DNA of 64,000 nt from Pirellulales bacterium (GTDB taxonomy: Bacteria > Planctomycetota > Planctomycetia > Pirellulales > JAICIG01): NCBI GenBank assembly GCA_025927475.1, contig JAICLL010000012.1, positions 1 through 64,000 of the forward strand. The letters run 5' to 3'. The notes under the pieces are model-generated. The model did not search any database. It saw only the letters and a list, made by a program, of their open reading frames with translations, and had not been told where the DNA came from. Positions 24,003-32,442 of this stretch are shown one piece after another (position 1 is the first letter of the stretch; each line of letters opens with the position of its first letter). The position numbers and the translations under genes were made by a program.

Positions 24003-24446
24003 ATGAAGACACGTGCATTGGTTTCGCTGGCGGTGGTGGCGCTGCTGACTGCCAGCCTGTATGCCGCTGAAAAGGCGGACTTGAAGGGCATCAAGTGCCC
24101 GGTGTCGGGCAAGCCCGCCGCTGAAGATCACTCGGTCAGCTATAAAGGCGCGAAGGTTTACTTCTGCTGCCCCAACTGCCCAAAGGCGTTCGAGAAAGAC
24201 ACGGCCAAGTTCGCCACCAAGGCCAATCACCAGTTGGCGGCCACGGGTCAGGCCAAGCAGGTGAAGTGCCCGCTGAGCGGCGAAGACCTGAAAGACACCA
24301 CCGCGATTGACGTCAGCGGCGTCAAGGTTGCCTTCTGCTGCAACAACTGCAAAGGGAAGGTTCAAAAGGCCACGGGCGATGAACAGATGGCGCTGATCTT
24401 CAGCGACAGTGCGTTCAAGAAGGGCTACGAAGTCGAGAAGGAATAG
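24003..24446 (+). CDS. Exported protein with two YHS/TRASH-like Cys metal-binding units
   Basis: 147 aa from ATG 24003, with AAGGAG 9 nt upstream; the track start adds 11 residues. Signal peptide LVSLAVVALLTASLYAA. Two similar units follow: KCPVSGKPAAEDHSVSYKGA ending VYFCCPNCPKAF (~28-67), and KCPLSGEDLKDTTAID ending VAFCCNNCKGK (~84-120). Each contributes one Cys plus a CCxxC cluster, the pattern of TRASH/YHS-type treble-clef metal sites. Likely a periplasmic metal-binding or sensing protein, common in planctomycetes. Followed by a strong terminator. Confidence 0.85.
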   Translation: MKTRALVSLAVVALLTASLYAAEKADLKGIKCPVSGKPAAEDHSVSYKGAKVYFCCPNCPKAFEKDTAKFATKANHQLAATGQAKQVKCPLSGEDLKDTTAIDVSGVKVAFCCNNCKGKVQKATGDEQMALIFSDSAFKKGYEVEKE

Positions 24447-24496
24447 CCTCGCCATCTGGCGAAGCCCACCTTCCCGTCGGCGTTCGAGATCTCTCA

Positions 24497-24527
24497 AGGC
24501 GTCCCAGAATCTGGGACGCCTTTTTTT
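24497..24527 (+). terminator. Rho-independent terminator of the double Cys protein gene
   Basis: AGGCGTCCCAG (24497-24507) pairs perfectly with CTGGGACGCCT (24511-24521) around AAT, followed by a T run to 24527. It lies 51 bases past the stop and next to the convergent dehydrogenase stop at 24533. Confidence 0.88.
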
Positions 24528-24532
24528 GCGAT

Positions 24533-25705
24533 TTAAGGTCTCAGCGCTAGCTTCAAACAATCGTCGTGCTTATCGCGGAACATGGTGTAGGCCCGCGGGG
24601 CGTCGGCCAGCGACAACCGGTGCGAGAAGACGAACGCCGGATCGACCTCGCCTTTTTGCCAGTGATCGAAAAGCCGCGGAATGTATTTCTGCCCGTGCAT
24701 CTGGCCCATCCGTAAGCGCAACGCTTTGTTCATGGCCACGCCCAGCGGAAACTTGTCGACCAGGCCCGAATAGACGCCCATAATGGCCAGCGTGCCACCC
24801 TTGCGGCAGCATTCGATCATCTGCCGCACCACGGCGACGCGGTCGTTGACCATCATCAACGCCTGTTTGACGCGGTCGTAGGCATGCTCGGCCAGGTCGC
24901 TGCCGTGCGATTCGAGCCCCACCGCGTCAATACAGGCGTCTGGCCCGCGGCCGCCCGTCAGCGCCTTCAACGAGTCGGAGACATCGACTTCGTTTTGATT
25001 GAGCGTGATGGCGCCGCTCACTTCGGCGGCTTTGCGCAGCCGCGACGGCAAATTGTCGATGGCAATCACTTTGTGGGCGCCCAGCAGGGCCGCGCTCTTG
25101 ATGGCGAACTGCCCCACCGGCCCGCAGCCCCACACGGCCACCACGTCGCCCGGCTTGATCTCGCATATGTCGGCCCCCATATACCCGGTCGGAAACGCAT
25201 CGGAACAGGCCAACGCTTGTTCGTCGCTCATTCCCTCGGGCACGCGAAAGCTGCCCACGTCGGCATACGGCACGCGGATATATTCGGCCTGGGCGCCGGC
25301 ATAACCGCCGAACATATGCGAATATCCAAAGATGCCGGCGCTGGCATAATGAAACAGCTTCTCCTGCATCCAGCCGTTGGGATTACTGTTGTCGCAGAGC
25401 GAAAATTCCTGGTTGTGGCAGTGCCAGCAGCGCCCGCAACCGATAATCGACGAAACGACCACGCGATCGCCGCGGTTGACTTTGCGCACCTCCGCTCCGG
25501 TCTCGACCACCTCGCCCACAATTTCGTGGCCCAGAATGTCGCCCCGCTGCATCGTGGCGATGTAGCCGTCATACAAATGCAGATCGGAACCGCAGATGGT
25601 GGTGACCGAAATCTTGACGATGATGTCTTGCGGGTCGAGGATTTTGGGATCGGGCACTTCCTCGACACGGACCTTTTTCGCCCCGCACCAGCAAACCGCT
25701 TTCAT
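24533..25705 (-). CDS. Zinc-dependent alcohol dehydrogenase, formaldehyde-dehydrogenase-like
   Basis: 390 aa, MDR superfamily. Catalytic zinc site: CGSDLHLYDG and GHEIVGEV. Structural zinc site: CGRCWHCHNQEFSLC. Rossmann motif VWGCGPVGQFA near 190. The YGYAGAQAEYIRVP-type region and inserts match the subgroup annotated as glutathione-independent or FDH-like dehydrogenases. AAGGAGG precedes the ATG. It is downstream of the SRPBCC gene on the same strand (132 bases between), with a large inverted repeat in the gap, so the two may or may not be one transcript. Substrate is not certain; a short-chain alcohol or aldehyde with NAD is expected. Confidence 0.9.
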   Translation of the reverse strand: MKAVCWCGAKKVRVEEVPDPKILDPQDIIVKISVTTICGSDLHLYDGYIATMQRGDILGHEIVGEVVETGAEVRKVNRGDRVVVSSIIGCGRCWHCHNQEFSLCDNSNPNGWMQEKLFHYASAGIFGYSHMFGGYAGAQAEYIRVPYADVGSFRVPEGMSDEQALACSDAFPTGYMGADICEIKPGDVVAVWGCGPVGQFAIKSAALLGAHKVIAIDNLPSRLRKAAEVSGAITLNQNEVDVSDSLKALTGGRGPDACIDAVGLESHGSDLAEHAYDRVKQALMMVNDRVAVVRQMIECCRKGGTLAIMGVYSGLVDKFPLGVAMNKALRLRMGQMHGQKYIPRLFDHWQKGEVDPAFVFSHRLSLADAPRAYTMFRDKHDDCLKLALRP

Positions 25706-25735
25706 GATTTCCTCCTTGGTTCGGGAATCCGCGCG

Positions 25736-25800
25736 TTGGAGGATGGCCTTCCTAGGACGTCGACTCGGTTCGTGGACGGCCTAGGAAGGCCATCCTCCAA
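25736..25800. repeat. R3: 21-bp perfect inverted repeat element
   Basis: TTGGAGGATGGCCTTCCTAG plus G (25736-25756) is perfectly matched by its reverse complement at 25780-25800, with a 23-base loop whose ends also pair with one mismatch (ACGTC/GACGG). Each arm contains its own AAGGCC/GGCCTT symmetry. It sits in the gap between the SRPBCC and dehydrogenase genes and could form a long RNA hairpin. Confidence 0.9.
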
Positions 25801-25837
25801 TCGCGCAGCTAAGCCTTCGTTGCATGATGACAGCGCA

Positions 25838-26611
25838 CTAGCCGCACCGACCGTTGGGCTGCCCTTCGATGGTGGCGACCGTTCCGGCCTCCATCATTTG
25901 CTTGAAATGCCGCAAATCCTCTTGCACTTGTTGGCCCGGCGACTCGCCAAATAGCCAGGCGATGGCGGCGCCCGCCTTGCCCGCCGGTGGGTCGTACTTC
26001 AATACGACCTTCACCTCGGTGCCGCGGTCGCCCGGGGCGGGCGCGAAGTGCACCGAGCCGGCGGTATCGACGGCCGAGCCTGCGATCGACCGCCAGGCGA
26101 TCAACTCATTCTCGCGCTCGTTGATGATCTCGGCGTCCCACTCGACGCGGCTGCCCAGCGGGCCACGGGCGACCCAGTGCGAGCGCTGATTGTCGCCGCA
26201 CTTGACTGACTCGAGATGCCGCATCACGCGGGGCAGGTTCTCGAAGTTGCGCCAGAATTGGTACAGCACGGCGGGTTCGCGAAAGATGGTGAGATTCCGC
26301 TCGATTTTGACGCCTTGTTTGGCTCGCACGCCGGTTTGCGGGGCGTGGGACCGGGCCGTGTTGACCCCCATCGCCGCATAGGCGCTGCAACGCCCGGTTG
26401 CGCCGCGGTAGACCAGGCTGCCGCCAGCCAATGCGCCGATCAAGCCCGCCAGCGAACCGCGAGAAAGTCCGTACAACGCCAGCGCTCCGCCCCCCAGCAG
26501 CGAGGCGATGCGCTCCGCCTGACCGACGTTGGTGTGTTGGGTGTCTTCGTGCGGCTGGCGACGAGCGGGTGTAAACCGGCCGGTTTCCGCAAAAGGTTGC
26601 GCCGTGGCCAT
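25838..26611 (-). CDS. SRPBCC family protein with N-terminal YgaP-like membrane segment
   Basis: 257 aa; CCAGGAGG lies about 10 nt before the ATG. Residues ~30-75 are a Gly-rich hydrophobic hairpin (IASLLGGGALALYGLSRGSL, GLIGALAGGSLVYRG) with GRCSAYAAMGVNT, as in DUF2892/YgaP-like proteins. Residues ~100-245 form a cyclase/dehydrase (SRPBCC) domain: IERNLTIFREPAVLYQFWRN, LPRVMRHLESV, WDAEIINERENELIAWRS and HFAPAPGDRGTEVKVVLKYD. Such proteins often neighbour Zn-alcohol dehydrogenases in stress or formaldehyde-related loci. It likely binds a hydrophobic ligand at the membrane. Function inferred only. Confidence 0.85.
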   Translation of the reverse strand: MATAQPFAETGRFTPARRQPHEDTQHTNVGQAERIASLLGGGALALYGLSRGSLAGLIGALAGGSLVYRGATGRCSAYAAMGVNTARSHAPQTGVRAKQGVKIERNLTIFREPAVLYQFWRNFENLPRVMRHLESVKCGDNQRSHWVARGPLGSRVEWDAEIINERENELIAWRSIAGSAVDTAGSVHFAPAPGDRGTEVKVVLKYDPPAGKAGAAIAWLFGESPGQQVQEDLRHFKQMMEAGTVATIEGQPNGRCG

Positions 26612-26638
26612 GATTTCGGTCCTCCTGGGGTGTGCGAC

Positions 26639-26680
26639 GTTTCCGATTCTCCGCAGCTAGTTTCCGGTTCTCCGCAGTTA
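26639..26680. repeat. Two tandem 21-base repeats upstream of the SRPBCC gene
   Basis: GTTTCCGATTCTCCGCAGCT plus A (26639-26659) is followed directly by a second copy with two changes (26660-26680). They lie 28-69 bases upstream of the SRPBCC start, where a regulator or promoter would sit. Two-turn spacing (21 bp) would place bound proteins on the same helix face. Confidence 0.5.
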
Positions 26681-26876
26681 AAGCAAAGGATATGCCGCCC
26701 GGTTGTTGCCGCCGCTTCCATTTTCCGCGGCTCAGGGACTAGCAAAATTCTTGCCCGGCGACCATGCTGTTACCCGTCGCCAAGCAACGCAGATCGTGAC
26801 GTGTCTGCGTGGCCTGTTGGAAAAGAGCTGGGCGGTCGATGGGCGATCGAACGCCATTCTGAGGGAAGAGCTGAAT

Positions 26877-27815
26877 ATGCCGATCGAATTTCGCTGCGGT
26901 CAATGCGGCAAACTGTTACGCACCGGCGATGAGACCGCGGGAAAACAAGCCAAGTGCCCGTCGTGCGGCTCGGTGCAGCCGATTCCCGCGGCGGCCGGCG
27001 GCGATCCGTTCGCGAGCCCGCCCGCGCAAGGCGCGTTTGGTGAGATGCCCAGCCGGCCCCCCGGCCAAGGGCCATTCGGTGAGCTTCCGAGCCGGCCGCC
27101 CGTGGGCTCCGACAACCCTTATGCATCACCGCTCTCAACCGCTCCGGCGCTCGAATACCGCACAGGTTATTCGGGACCGCGAACCGGGCCGCCCTGGGAG
27201 CAAAACGGACCTTCGTTCGGATCGTTCGTGGAAACGATTAAACTCGTTTACTCTTCAGTGGGCTTGTTCTTCACCAGCATGCGGCGCGAGGGTGGTTTAG
27301 GGCGGCCGCTGGGGTTTGCCGTCATTGGCGGGAGCGTCGGGGGCCTGGTGGCGGTGTTCTTCAACCTAGGCATGCAAGCTCTATTGATGATGGCCGGCGC
27401 GCAAAACGGCCCCGGAGTCGCGCCGGGCCTGGGAGCGGGATTCTATGCGATCTTGATTGTGATTGTGGTCGTTTTGATGCCCCTCGGCATTGTTCTGCAA
27501 ACCTTTATCATCTCCGGAGTGTTTCACGTCTGCTTGATGATTCTGGGCGGCGCCAACCAGACGTTTGAGACAACCTTTCGCGTGGTGTCATACAGTTCAG
27601 GCAGCACATCGCTATTGTTGCTGATCCCATTCTGCGGACAATATATCCAAGGCATCGTGAATCTCGTCTTCGCTGCGATCGGCCTGATGCACGCGCATGA
27701 AACCTCGGGCGTCAAGGCTACGTTTGCGGTGTTGCTGCCAATCTTGTTTTGCTGCGGCGGAGCAATCCTGTTTTATGCCCTGATCATCGGGGCGGTGGTC
27801 ATGAACGCGAGGTAA
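26877..27815 (+). CDS. Zinc-ribbon plus Yip1-like multi-pass membrane protein
   Basis: 312 aa from ATG 26877 (MPIEFRCGQCGKLLRTGDET), where the twin gene downstream also starts; AGGGAAG lies upstream. An N-terminal zinc ribbon (CGQC...CPSCG, residues 7-34) is followed by a Pro/Gly-rich linker with repeats (GEMPSRPPGQGPFGELPSRP), then from ~115 five or so membrane helices of the Yip1/DUF1282 kind (e.g. LGFAVIGGSVGGLVAVFFNL and LLPILFCCGGAILFYALIIG). Role unknown; the soluble ribbon probably faces the cytoplasm. It forms a tandem pair with the next gene. Confidence 0.82.
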   Translation: MPIEFRCGQCGKLLRTGDETAGKQAKCPSCGSVQPIPAAAGGDPFASPPAQGAFGEMPSRPPGQGPFGELPSRPPVGSDNPYASPLSTAPALEYRTGYSGPRTGPPWEQNGPSFGSFVETIKLVYSSVGLFFTSMRREGGLGRPLGFAVIGGSVGGLVAVFFNLGMQALLMMAGAQNGPGVAPGLGAGFYAILIVIVVVLMPLGIVLQTFIISGVFHVCLMILGGANQTFETTFRVVSYSSGSTSLLLLIPFCGQYIQGIVNLVFAAIGLMHAHETSGVKATFAVLLPILFCCGGAILFYALIIGAVVMNAR

Positions 27816-27872
27816 CTCTCTACACGTGCGGGCACGGGGCGGACGCTCCTGTTTAGCTACGCAACCTGAATC

Positions 27873-28967
27873 ATGCCGATCGAATTTCGCTGCGGTCAAT
27901 GTGGTAAACTTCTGCGCACTGCCGATGAGACCGCGGGCAAACAGGCTAAATGCCCATCATGCGGCACGGTGCTGCCAATTCCCACGGCTCCGACCACGCT
28001 TACGTCGCAGCTTCATGGCGGCGAGGTCATGGTCAGCCCGTTTGCTGGCAGCCTGCCGCCGCCCTCGCCGGGGACGGGCGGAGAGGTGAACCCATACCAG
28101 TCGCCCGCGTCGGCGTTGCTGGGTCCTGCCGAATCGTACTACGCGCCCGCGCCTGGCACGCGAACCATTCGCTCCACCAAGATCGACATCGGCGACGTGA
28201 TCCGCGGCACCTGGGAAATCGCCACCAAAAACACCAATCAGTTCTTGATGTGTTTTTTGGTGTTCTTGGCATGCGCCGCCCTGAATTATGCGGCGGCCTT
28301 CGTCCAACAAATCATTCTCTTCGGCGTGCAGGCGGCAGGGCCGCCTGTCAGCGTCTTCATGGCGGTAAACATCGTGCTCTCGCTTTTGGGAGGAGTGTTT
28401 CAACTGTGGCTCAATGCCGGGCAGACTCTCTATTTCATCCGCACGGCCCGCGGCGAGGAAACGCCCTTCGGTCTTGTTTTCTCTGGCGCTCCGTACCTGG
28501 TCAGAATCGTTCTCGCTAGCCTTTTGCTGGGAGTAGTTGCCCTTGGCATCGCCTTGATTTGCGCAATTCCCGCCGTTATTGCCTATTGGGCAAGCCAAGA
28601 GCCGGCCATGGGCGTCTTGGTATTTATAGTGCTGCTGCTAGCGCCCGCCCTTTATCTTGGCGTGACGTATTCGCAGTTTCTGAATTTGATCATTGATTTT
28701 GATCTCGGCGTGATCGACTCATTGCAAACGTCGAGGCAAATCACGGCGCACAACCGCCTGTCCTTAGTTGCGCTTTCGCTACTGGCGACGCTCGCAATGG
28801 GAATCAGTCTCGTTCTCTGTTGTCTTCCATCGCTGTTCATGATTCCGTTCGTCACGCTGGGCGCCGCGGTGGTTTACTTGAAAATGTCGGGACAGGTTAC
28901 TGCCGAACAGTTGCTGCGGCAGCCACCATTCGCCGCGCCTGGTCATCTGCCAGAACCGCTGCGGTAG
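27873..28967 (+). CDS. Zinc-ribbon multi-pass membrane protein, partial paralogue of its neighbour
   Basis: 364 aa. Its first ~37 residues (MPIEFRCGQCGKLLRTADET..., CPSCGTVLPIP) are almost identical to those of the preceding gene, and the first 29 bases are identical. After a linker, the membrane part (~110-350) differs: DIGDVIRGTWEIATKNTNQF, ILFGVQAAGPPVSVFMAVNI and LALICAIPAVIAYWASQEP, about six helices as in DUF975/DUF4013-like proteins with a glycerophosphoryl-diesterase-membrane-like layout. Function unknown. The stop is 9 bases from the convergent MBL gene stop. Confidence 0.8.
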   Translation: MPIEFRCGQCGKLLRTADETAGKQAKCPSCGTVLPIPTAPTTLTSQLHGGEVMVSPFAGSLPPPSPGTGGEVNPYQSPASALLGPAESYYAPAPGTRTIRSTKIDIGDVIRGTWEIATKNTNQFLMCFLVFLACAALNYAAAFVQQIILFGVQAAGPPVSVFMAVNIVLSLLGGVFQLWLNAGQTLYFIRTARGEETPFGLVFSGAPYLVRIVLASLLLGVVALGIALICAIPAVIAYWASQEPAMGVLVFIVLLLAPALYLGVTYSQFLNLIIDFDLGVIDSLQTSRQITAHNRLSLVALSLLATLAMGISLVLCCLPSLFMIPFVTLGAAVVYLKMSGQVTAEQLLRQPPFAAPGHLPEPLR

Positions 28968-28976
28968 CCACCAAGG

Positions 28977-29816
28977 CTACAGCCACAGATGCAGCCGCCC
29001 GCCGAGCATGTCGGGCAGCGCCTGGGCGACGTATTGCCGCACCTGCTGCGGGTGATAGCGCGTGCTGAAATGCGACGCCACCACCAGCTCGTTGCGAAAC
29101 CGATCGCGGCGCTCGATAAAATCATCCAGGTGCATGTGCCCGAACTTGTGAATCTTGTCTTTGCGGTGCCGCGGCGCCACAAACGTCAGCTCGGTGATCA
29201 ACACCTGGGCTTCGTACATGGCCGGACAAACATCGAGCCCCTCGGGCGAGCTGTCGCCAATGTAGGCCACGCGGGCGATCCGCCGCTCTTCGGTGACCTC
29301 GGCGCCCGACAGGCGCAGGTCACGGATCTGGTCGCCCGAGAGCGCCTGATACTCGGCCTTTAGCTTGCGCCGCCGCTCCCACACGATAAAGCCCAGCGAC
29401 GGCACCGTGTGCTTGGTGGCCGAGACGGTGACCACCAGCTCGCGCGAGAGCTCAATTTCGTCGCCCGGCCGCGTGGGCTTCAGCGTACAGGGCATCCGCC
29501 CGCGATCGAGCCGCACGAAGAGCTTTAAGATCCGATCGACGTATTCCACCGCCGCTTCGGGTAAATAGATCGTGGGCGGTTCCATTTTCATCATCCGCCG
29601 CCGGGCGACGTACACCGGCAGGGCCGCGATGTGATCGAGGTGCGTGTGCGACACCAGCCAGGTGGGCGTTCCCATGAAGGCCCAAGGCTGGGCGCCCAGA
29701 TCGAAGCCGACTTTTAACTCGGGAATGCGCCAATACGTCTGCACCGCCGCGCGCGAGTAGCCCTCGATCGTCAGGTCCTTGTGAACGTGCGATTTGACCG
29801 GCAGGTTGTTGATCAT
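28977..29816 (-). CDS. MBL-fold hydrolase, ribonuclease Z-like
   Basis: 279 aa from ATG 29816 ([15 protein letters not shown]), preferred because the 27 extra track residues have no family character; neither start has a clear ribosome site. The zinc motif is [12 protein letters not shown], later Asp in [13 protein letters not shown], and terminal His in HMHLDDF and VASHFSTRY. This fits the RNase Z/ElaC-type or related metallo-beta-lactamases acting on RNA 3' ends. It is a close downstream neighbour of scpA on the same strand. The specific substrate is not proven by sequence. Confidence 0.82.
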   Translation of the reverse strand: MINNLPVKSHVHKDLTIEGYSRAAVQTYWRIPELKVGFDLGAQPWAFMGTPTWLVSHTHLDHIAALPVYVARRRMMKMEPPTIYLPEAAVEYVDRILKLFVRLDRGRMPCTLKPTRPGDEIELSRELVVTVSATKHTVPSLGFIVWERRRKLKAEYQALSGDQIRDLRLSGAEVTEERRIARVAYIGDSSPEGLDVCPAMYEAQVLITELTFVAPRHRKDKIHKFGHMHLDDFIERRDRFRNELVVASHFSTRYHPQQVRQYVAQALPDMLGGRLHLWL

Positions 29817-29918
29817 CAGTGGCTCGATCGGGGCGGTGAAGAATGTACCAGTGTAGGGACCATCGCCCGCTTGGCAACCGCCGCGGAGGGCCTCCATGCG
29901 CCGGCAGCAGCTTGGACG

Positions 29919-30707
29919 CTAATCGCGCGGCGCGGGTTCGCGGCCTTCGCCATGCGCGTAGGTCGCCGCGGCGGCGGGATCGACCCTCGGATCGGCATCG
30001 CCGGGCAGCAGCCAAATCTCGCCGTAAAGCTCGCTCTGCTCCGAGCGCACGCCATGATGCCGCACCAATTCGAGCACGGCCAAAAACATGCCGATCAGGG
30101 CCGACTTGTGCATGCCCGGCTCGAACAAGTCGCCCAGGGCCAGCCGCCCGGCCGCCTTCAGCCGCTCGTGAATGCGCGACATGTGGACGTGGATCGGCGT
30201 GTCGTCGTAAACGATGTTCGAGGGAATCGCCACATGATAATCGCGCAAGATGCGGCCAAACGCGCTCACCAGGTCCCAAAGCTCGAGCTCTTGGATCGGC
30301 TCGTCGGCCAGGTTGCGCTCGCGGGCGGGCAGGTCGTTCGACAGCCGCGGAAAACGCTCTTGCCACGCTCGGCCCCGCTCTTCGAGCAAGCTGGCGGCGT
30401 CTTTGAACTGCTTGTATTCCAACAGCCGCCGCACCAGGTCTTGCCGGGGATCTTCGAGCGTCTCCTCTTCTTCTCCGCCGCGGGGCAACACCATCCGCGA
30501 CTTGATCTCAATGAGCGTGCTGGCCATTTCCAGAAAATCGCCCACGGCGTTCACATCGAGCTGTTCGAGCACCGACAGATGCTGCAGATACTGCTCGGTG
30601 ATCGCCGCGATCGGAATGTCGACAATCTCGACCTCATGCTTGCGCACCAGGTAGAGCAGCAGATCGAGCGGCCCGCGAAAAACGTCGAGGTTGATGCGAA
30701 AGTCCAT
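29919..30707 (-). CDS. scpA: Segregation and condensation protein A
   Basis: 262 aa from ATG 30707 (MDFRINLDVFRGPLDLLLYL), the conserved ScpA kleisin N-terminus; the track start adds 32 residues of spacer. Further hallmarks are LVRKHEVEIVDIPIAAITEQ, the FLEMASTLIEIKSRMVLPR helix and the C-terminal winged-helix region (HKSALIGMFLAVLELVRHHG). ScpA bridges SMC heads and ScpB in chromosome condensation. scpB is not adjacent, although it often is in other bacteria. The MBL gene follows ~100 bases downstream. Confidence 0.93.
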   Translation of the reverse strand: MDFRINLDVFRGPLDLLLYLVRKHEVEIVDIPIAAITEQYLQHLSVLEQLDVNAVGDFLEMASTLIEIKSRMVLPRGGEEEETLEDPRQDLVRRLLEYKQFKDAASLLEERGRAWQERFPRLSNDLPARERNLADEPIQELELWDLVSAFGRILRDYHVAIPSNIVYDDTPIHVHMSRIHERLKAAGRLALGDLFEPGMHKSALIGMFLAVLELVRHHGVRSEQSELYGEIWLLPGDADPRVDPAAAATYAHGEGREPAPRD

Positions 30708-30857
30708 GGGAGGGTTTGGGGTCAGGGGGCGGAGTTCAAGGGGAATGTTATCACCCATCACCGCAGCGGGACAGGCGGGCCAACCCTTGCATCGCCTTGC
30801 CACAAGCGCCGATTGACGATGCCCGCGCTGAGTGAACGGCGGAATCGGTATTTGACC

Positions 30858-31029
30858 GAAGATACGGCAAGTCGCCGTTGCCGACCTTCGACCCTTTCAG
30901 GTCGAGCACTTGCAACGCGGGAAGCGCCGGCAAATGCGACAACAATGGCTCCGCGGCTGCTGGTCCTGTGGGGTCAAAGGGAGTCAACACGATACTGAGC
31001 GAACGATTGAACGCTTGCGGCTCATGACA
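30858..31029 (-). pseudogene. Possible remnant of a leucine-rich-repeat protein gene
   Basis: The minus-strand frame reads EPQAFNRSLSIVLTPF, then LLSHLPALPALQVLDLKGSK and NGDLPYL. The L-x-x-L-x-x-L-x-x-L-D-L spacing is LRR-like. It has no start codon with a ribosome site, drifts into unrelated sequence after DLPYL and ends within 90 codons. It is either a decayed gene piece or chance; confidence is low. Confidence 0.27.
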
Positions 31030-31166
31030 GAAAAATGATTGACACGAAACGACGCGGTGATGCTACGCCCATCTGTGGTCGCCGTCTGCTTCGATATGGG
31101 AACCACGGATGGCACTAATGGGCACGGATAGGAAATTCGTCATTGCCGGGAAATAACGAAACCCCG

Positions 31167-31199
31167 CCGGGGCATCGGCAAACCTCCGCCCCAGCCACC
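31167..31199 (-). repeat. R1 dispersed repeat copy
   Basis: Reverse-orientation 33-base R1 copy ending GCCCCAGCCACC on the plus strand. It differs from the 52381 copy at only a few central positions. Confidence 0.75.
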
Positions 31200-31326
31200 G
31201 GCGGGCGATGTGCGCTTACGGCACCGTAGACATCACGCTCCGCGCGGGATGTTCTTGCCGGCCGTCATTTCCCGGTTTTGCCTTTTGACTTTCCTCGGGA
31301 CCATCGCCAGTCGTTCTGTCGCGCGT

Positions 31327-32442
31327 TCACAAACCTTCGTTCAGCCCCTGCAAATCATCAGGCAAGAAGCGGCCGTCTTTGCGGACCAACTCGCCGTTGA
31401 ACCAGATTTCGCCGCCGCCCCAGTCGGGCGTTTGAATCCAAACGAGGTCCCAGTGGACGCGGCTGCGGTTGCCGTTGTCGCACTCGTCGTAGGCGTTGCC
31501 CGGCGTCAGGTGAATTGAGCCGCCGATCTTTTCGTCGAACAGCGTGTCAAGCATCGGCTGCTTGATGCGATGGTTGCAGCCGATCGACCACTCGCCGATG
31601 TACCGCGCGCCCTCGTCGCTGTCGAGCACCTGGTTGAGCTTGTCGGTCTCGCCCGTGCAGACGGCCCGTACAATCTGGCCGTCGCGAAACTCGAACTCGA
31701 CATCGCGAAAAATGGCGCCCTGATAACGCGAAGGAGCGTTGTAGCGAATGGCGCCCTGCACGCTATCGCGAATCGGGGCGGTAAACACCTCGCCGTCGGG
31801 AATGTTGCGTTGGCCGTGGCAGGCCCGCACGTTCATGCCGCGAATCGAGAAGCGCAGGTCGGTGCCCGGCCCTACCAGTCGCACCTGGTCGGCCGCCAGC
31901 ATCCGCCGCACCAGCGGCTCCTGATCGCGGGCCATCTGCTGGTAATCGGCAGTGCATACATCATAATAAAAATCTTCAAAAGCTTCGCTGCTCATGTTGG
32001 CGGCCTGGGCCATCGCGTCGGTCGGGTAGCGCAGCACCACCCAGCGCGTTTTGCTCACGCGCACCTGGCTGTGGACCGGCTGCCACCAGAGCCGCTGATA
32101 CAGGTCCATGCGTTCGATCGGCACGTCGGCAAACTCGCTGGAGTTGGCCGAGCCGCGGATGCCGATGTAGGCGTTCATCTGCTCCATCCGCGTTTTTTCC
32201 AGCTCGCCGGCCACTTCGAGGCTGGTCTCGCTGGCAGCACGGTAGAGCGAACGCAGCACGGCGTTGTTTTTCCAGCTTACGAATGTGTGCGCGCCGCGCT
32301 CGGCGGCCAGCTCGACCAGCCGGCAAACCAAGGCCGGCTGCGGCAGGTCGATGGCCTCGATCAGCAGCTTTTCGCCCGCGCGAAGCTGGCAACTGTGGTC
32401 GATCAGAAGGTGGGCCAGACGGTCGAGTCGAGGATCGTGCAT
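31327..32442 (-). CDS. M29-family aminopeptidase
   Basis: 371 aa. The N-terminal opening (RLAHLLIDHSCQLRAGEKLL) matches M29 (AmpS/PepS/AmpT) aminopeptidases. Likely metal-binding residues are visible as ICTGETDKLNQVLD-type Glu, IGEWSIGCN, and the final HLTPGNAYDECDNGNRSRVH and HWDLVW segments (Glu, His, His, Asp). The length is slightly short of the ~400 usual. These are dinuclear-metal cytosolic exopeptidases. Its ATG overlaps the stop of the serpin gene (TGATG at 32444-32440), so the two are translationally coupled. Confidence 0.9.
   Translation of the reverse strand: MHDPRLDRLAHLLIDHSCQLRAGEKLLIEAIDLPQPALVCRLVELAAERGAHTFVSWKNNAVLRSLYRAASETSLEVAGELEKTRMEQMNAYIGIRGSANSSEFADVPIERMDLYQRLWWQPVHSQVRVSKTRWVVLRYPTDAMAQAANMSSEAFEDFYYDVCTADYQQMARDQEPLVRRMLAADQVRLVGPGTDLRFSIRGMNVRACHGQRNIPDGEVFTAPIRDSVQGAIRYNAPSRYQGAIFRDVEFEFRDGQIVRAVCTGETDKLNQVLDSDEGARYIGEWSIGCNHRIKQPMLDTLFDEKIGGSIHLTPGNAYDECDNGNRSRVHWDLVWIQTPDWGGGEIWFNGELVRKDGRFLPDDLQGLNEGL

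Larger units (their letters stand above)
30708..31326. other. 619-bp intergenic region with repeats and a decayed LRR fragment
   Basis: It holds a possible leucine-rich-repeat remnant (30858-31029, minus), a degenerate ACGGATGGCAC/GCACGGATA simple-repeat patch (31103-31132), an inverted R1 copy (31167-31199), and CATCACGCTCCGCGCGGGAT (31230-31249), which shares the CGCTCCGCG core of R5. No intact gene was found. Confidence 0.55.

Noticed and set aside
24884-25954. 356-aa plus-strand ORF over the dehydrogenase
   Set aside because: Shadow of a clear Zn-ADH gene; it also crosses the R3 inverted repeat.
29781-30998. 405-aa plus-strand ORF over scpA
   Set aside because: Antisense shadow of scpA; no motif.
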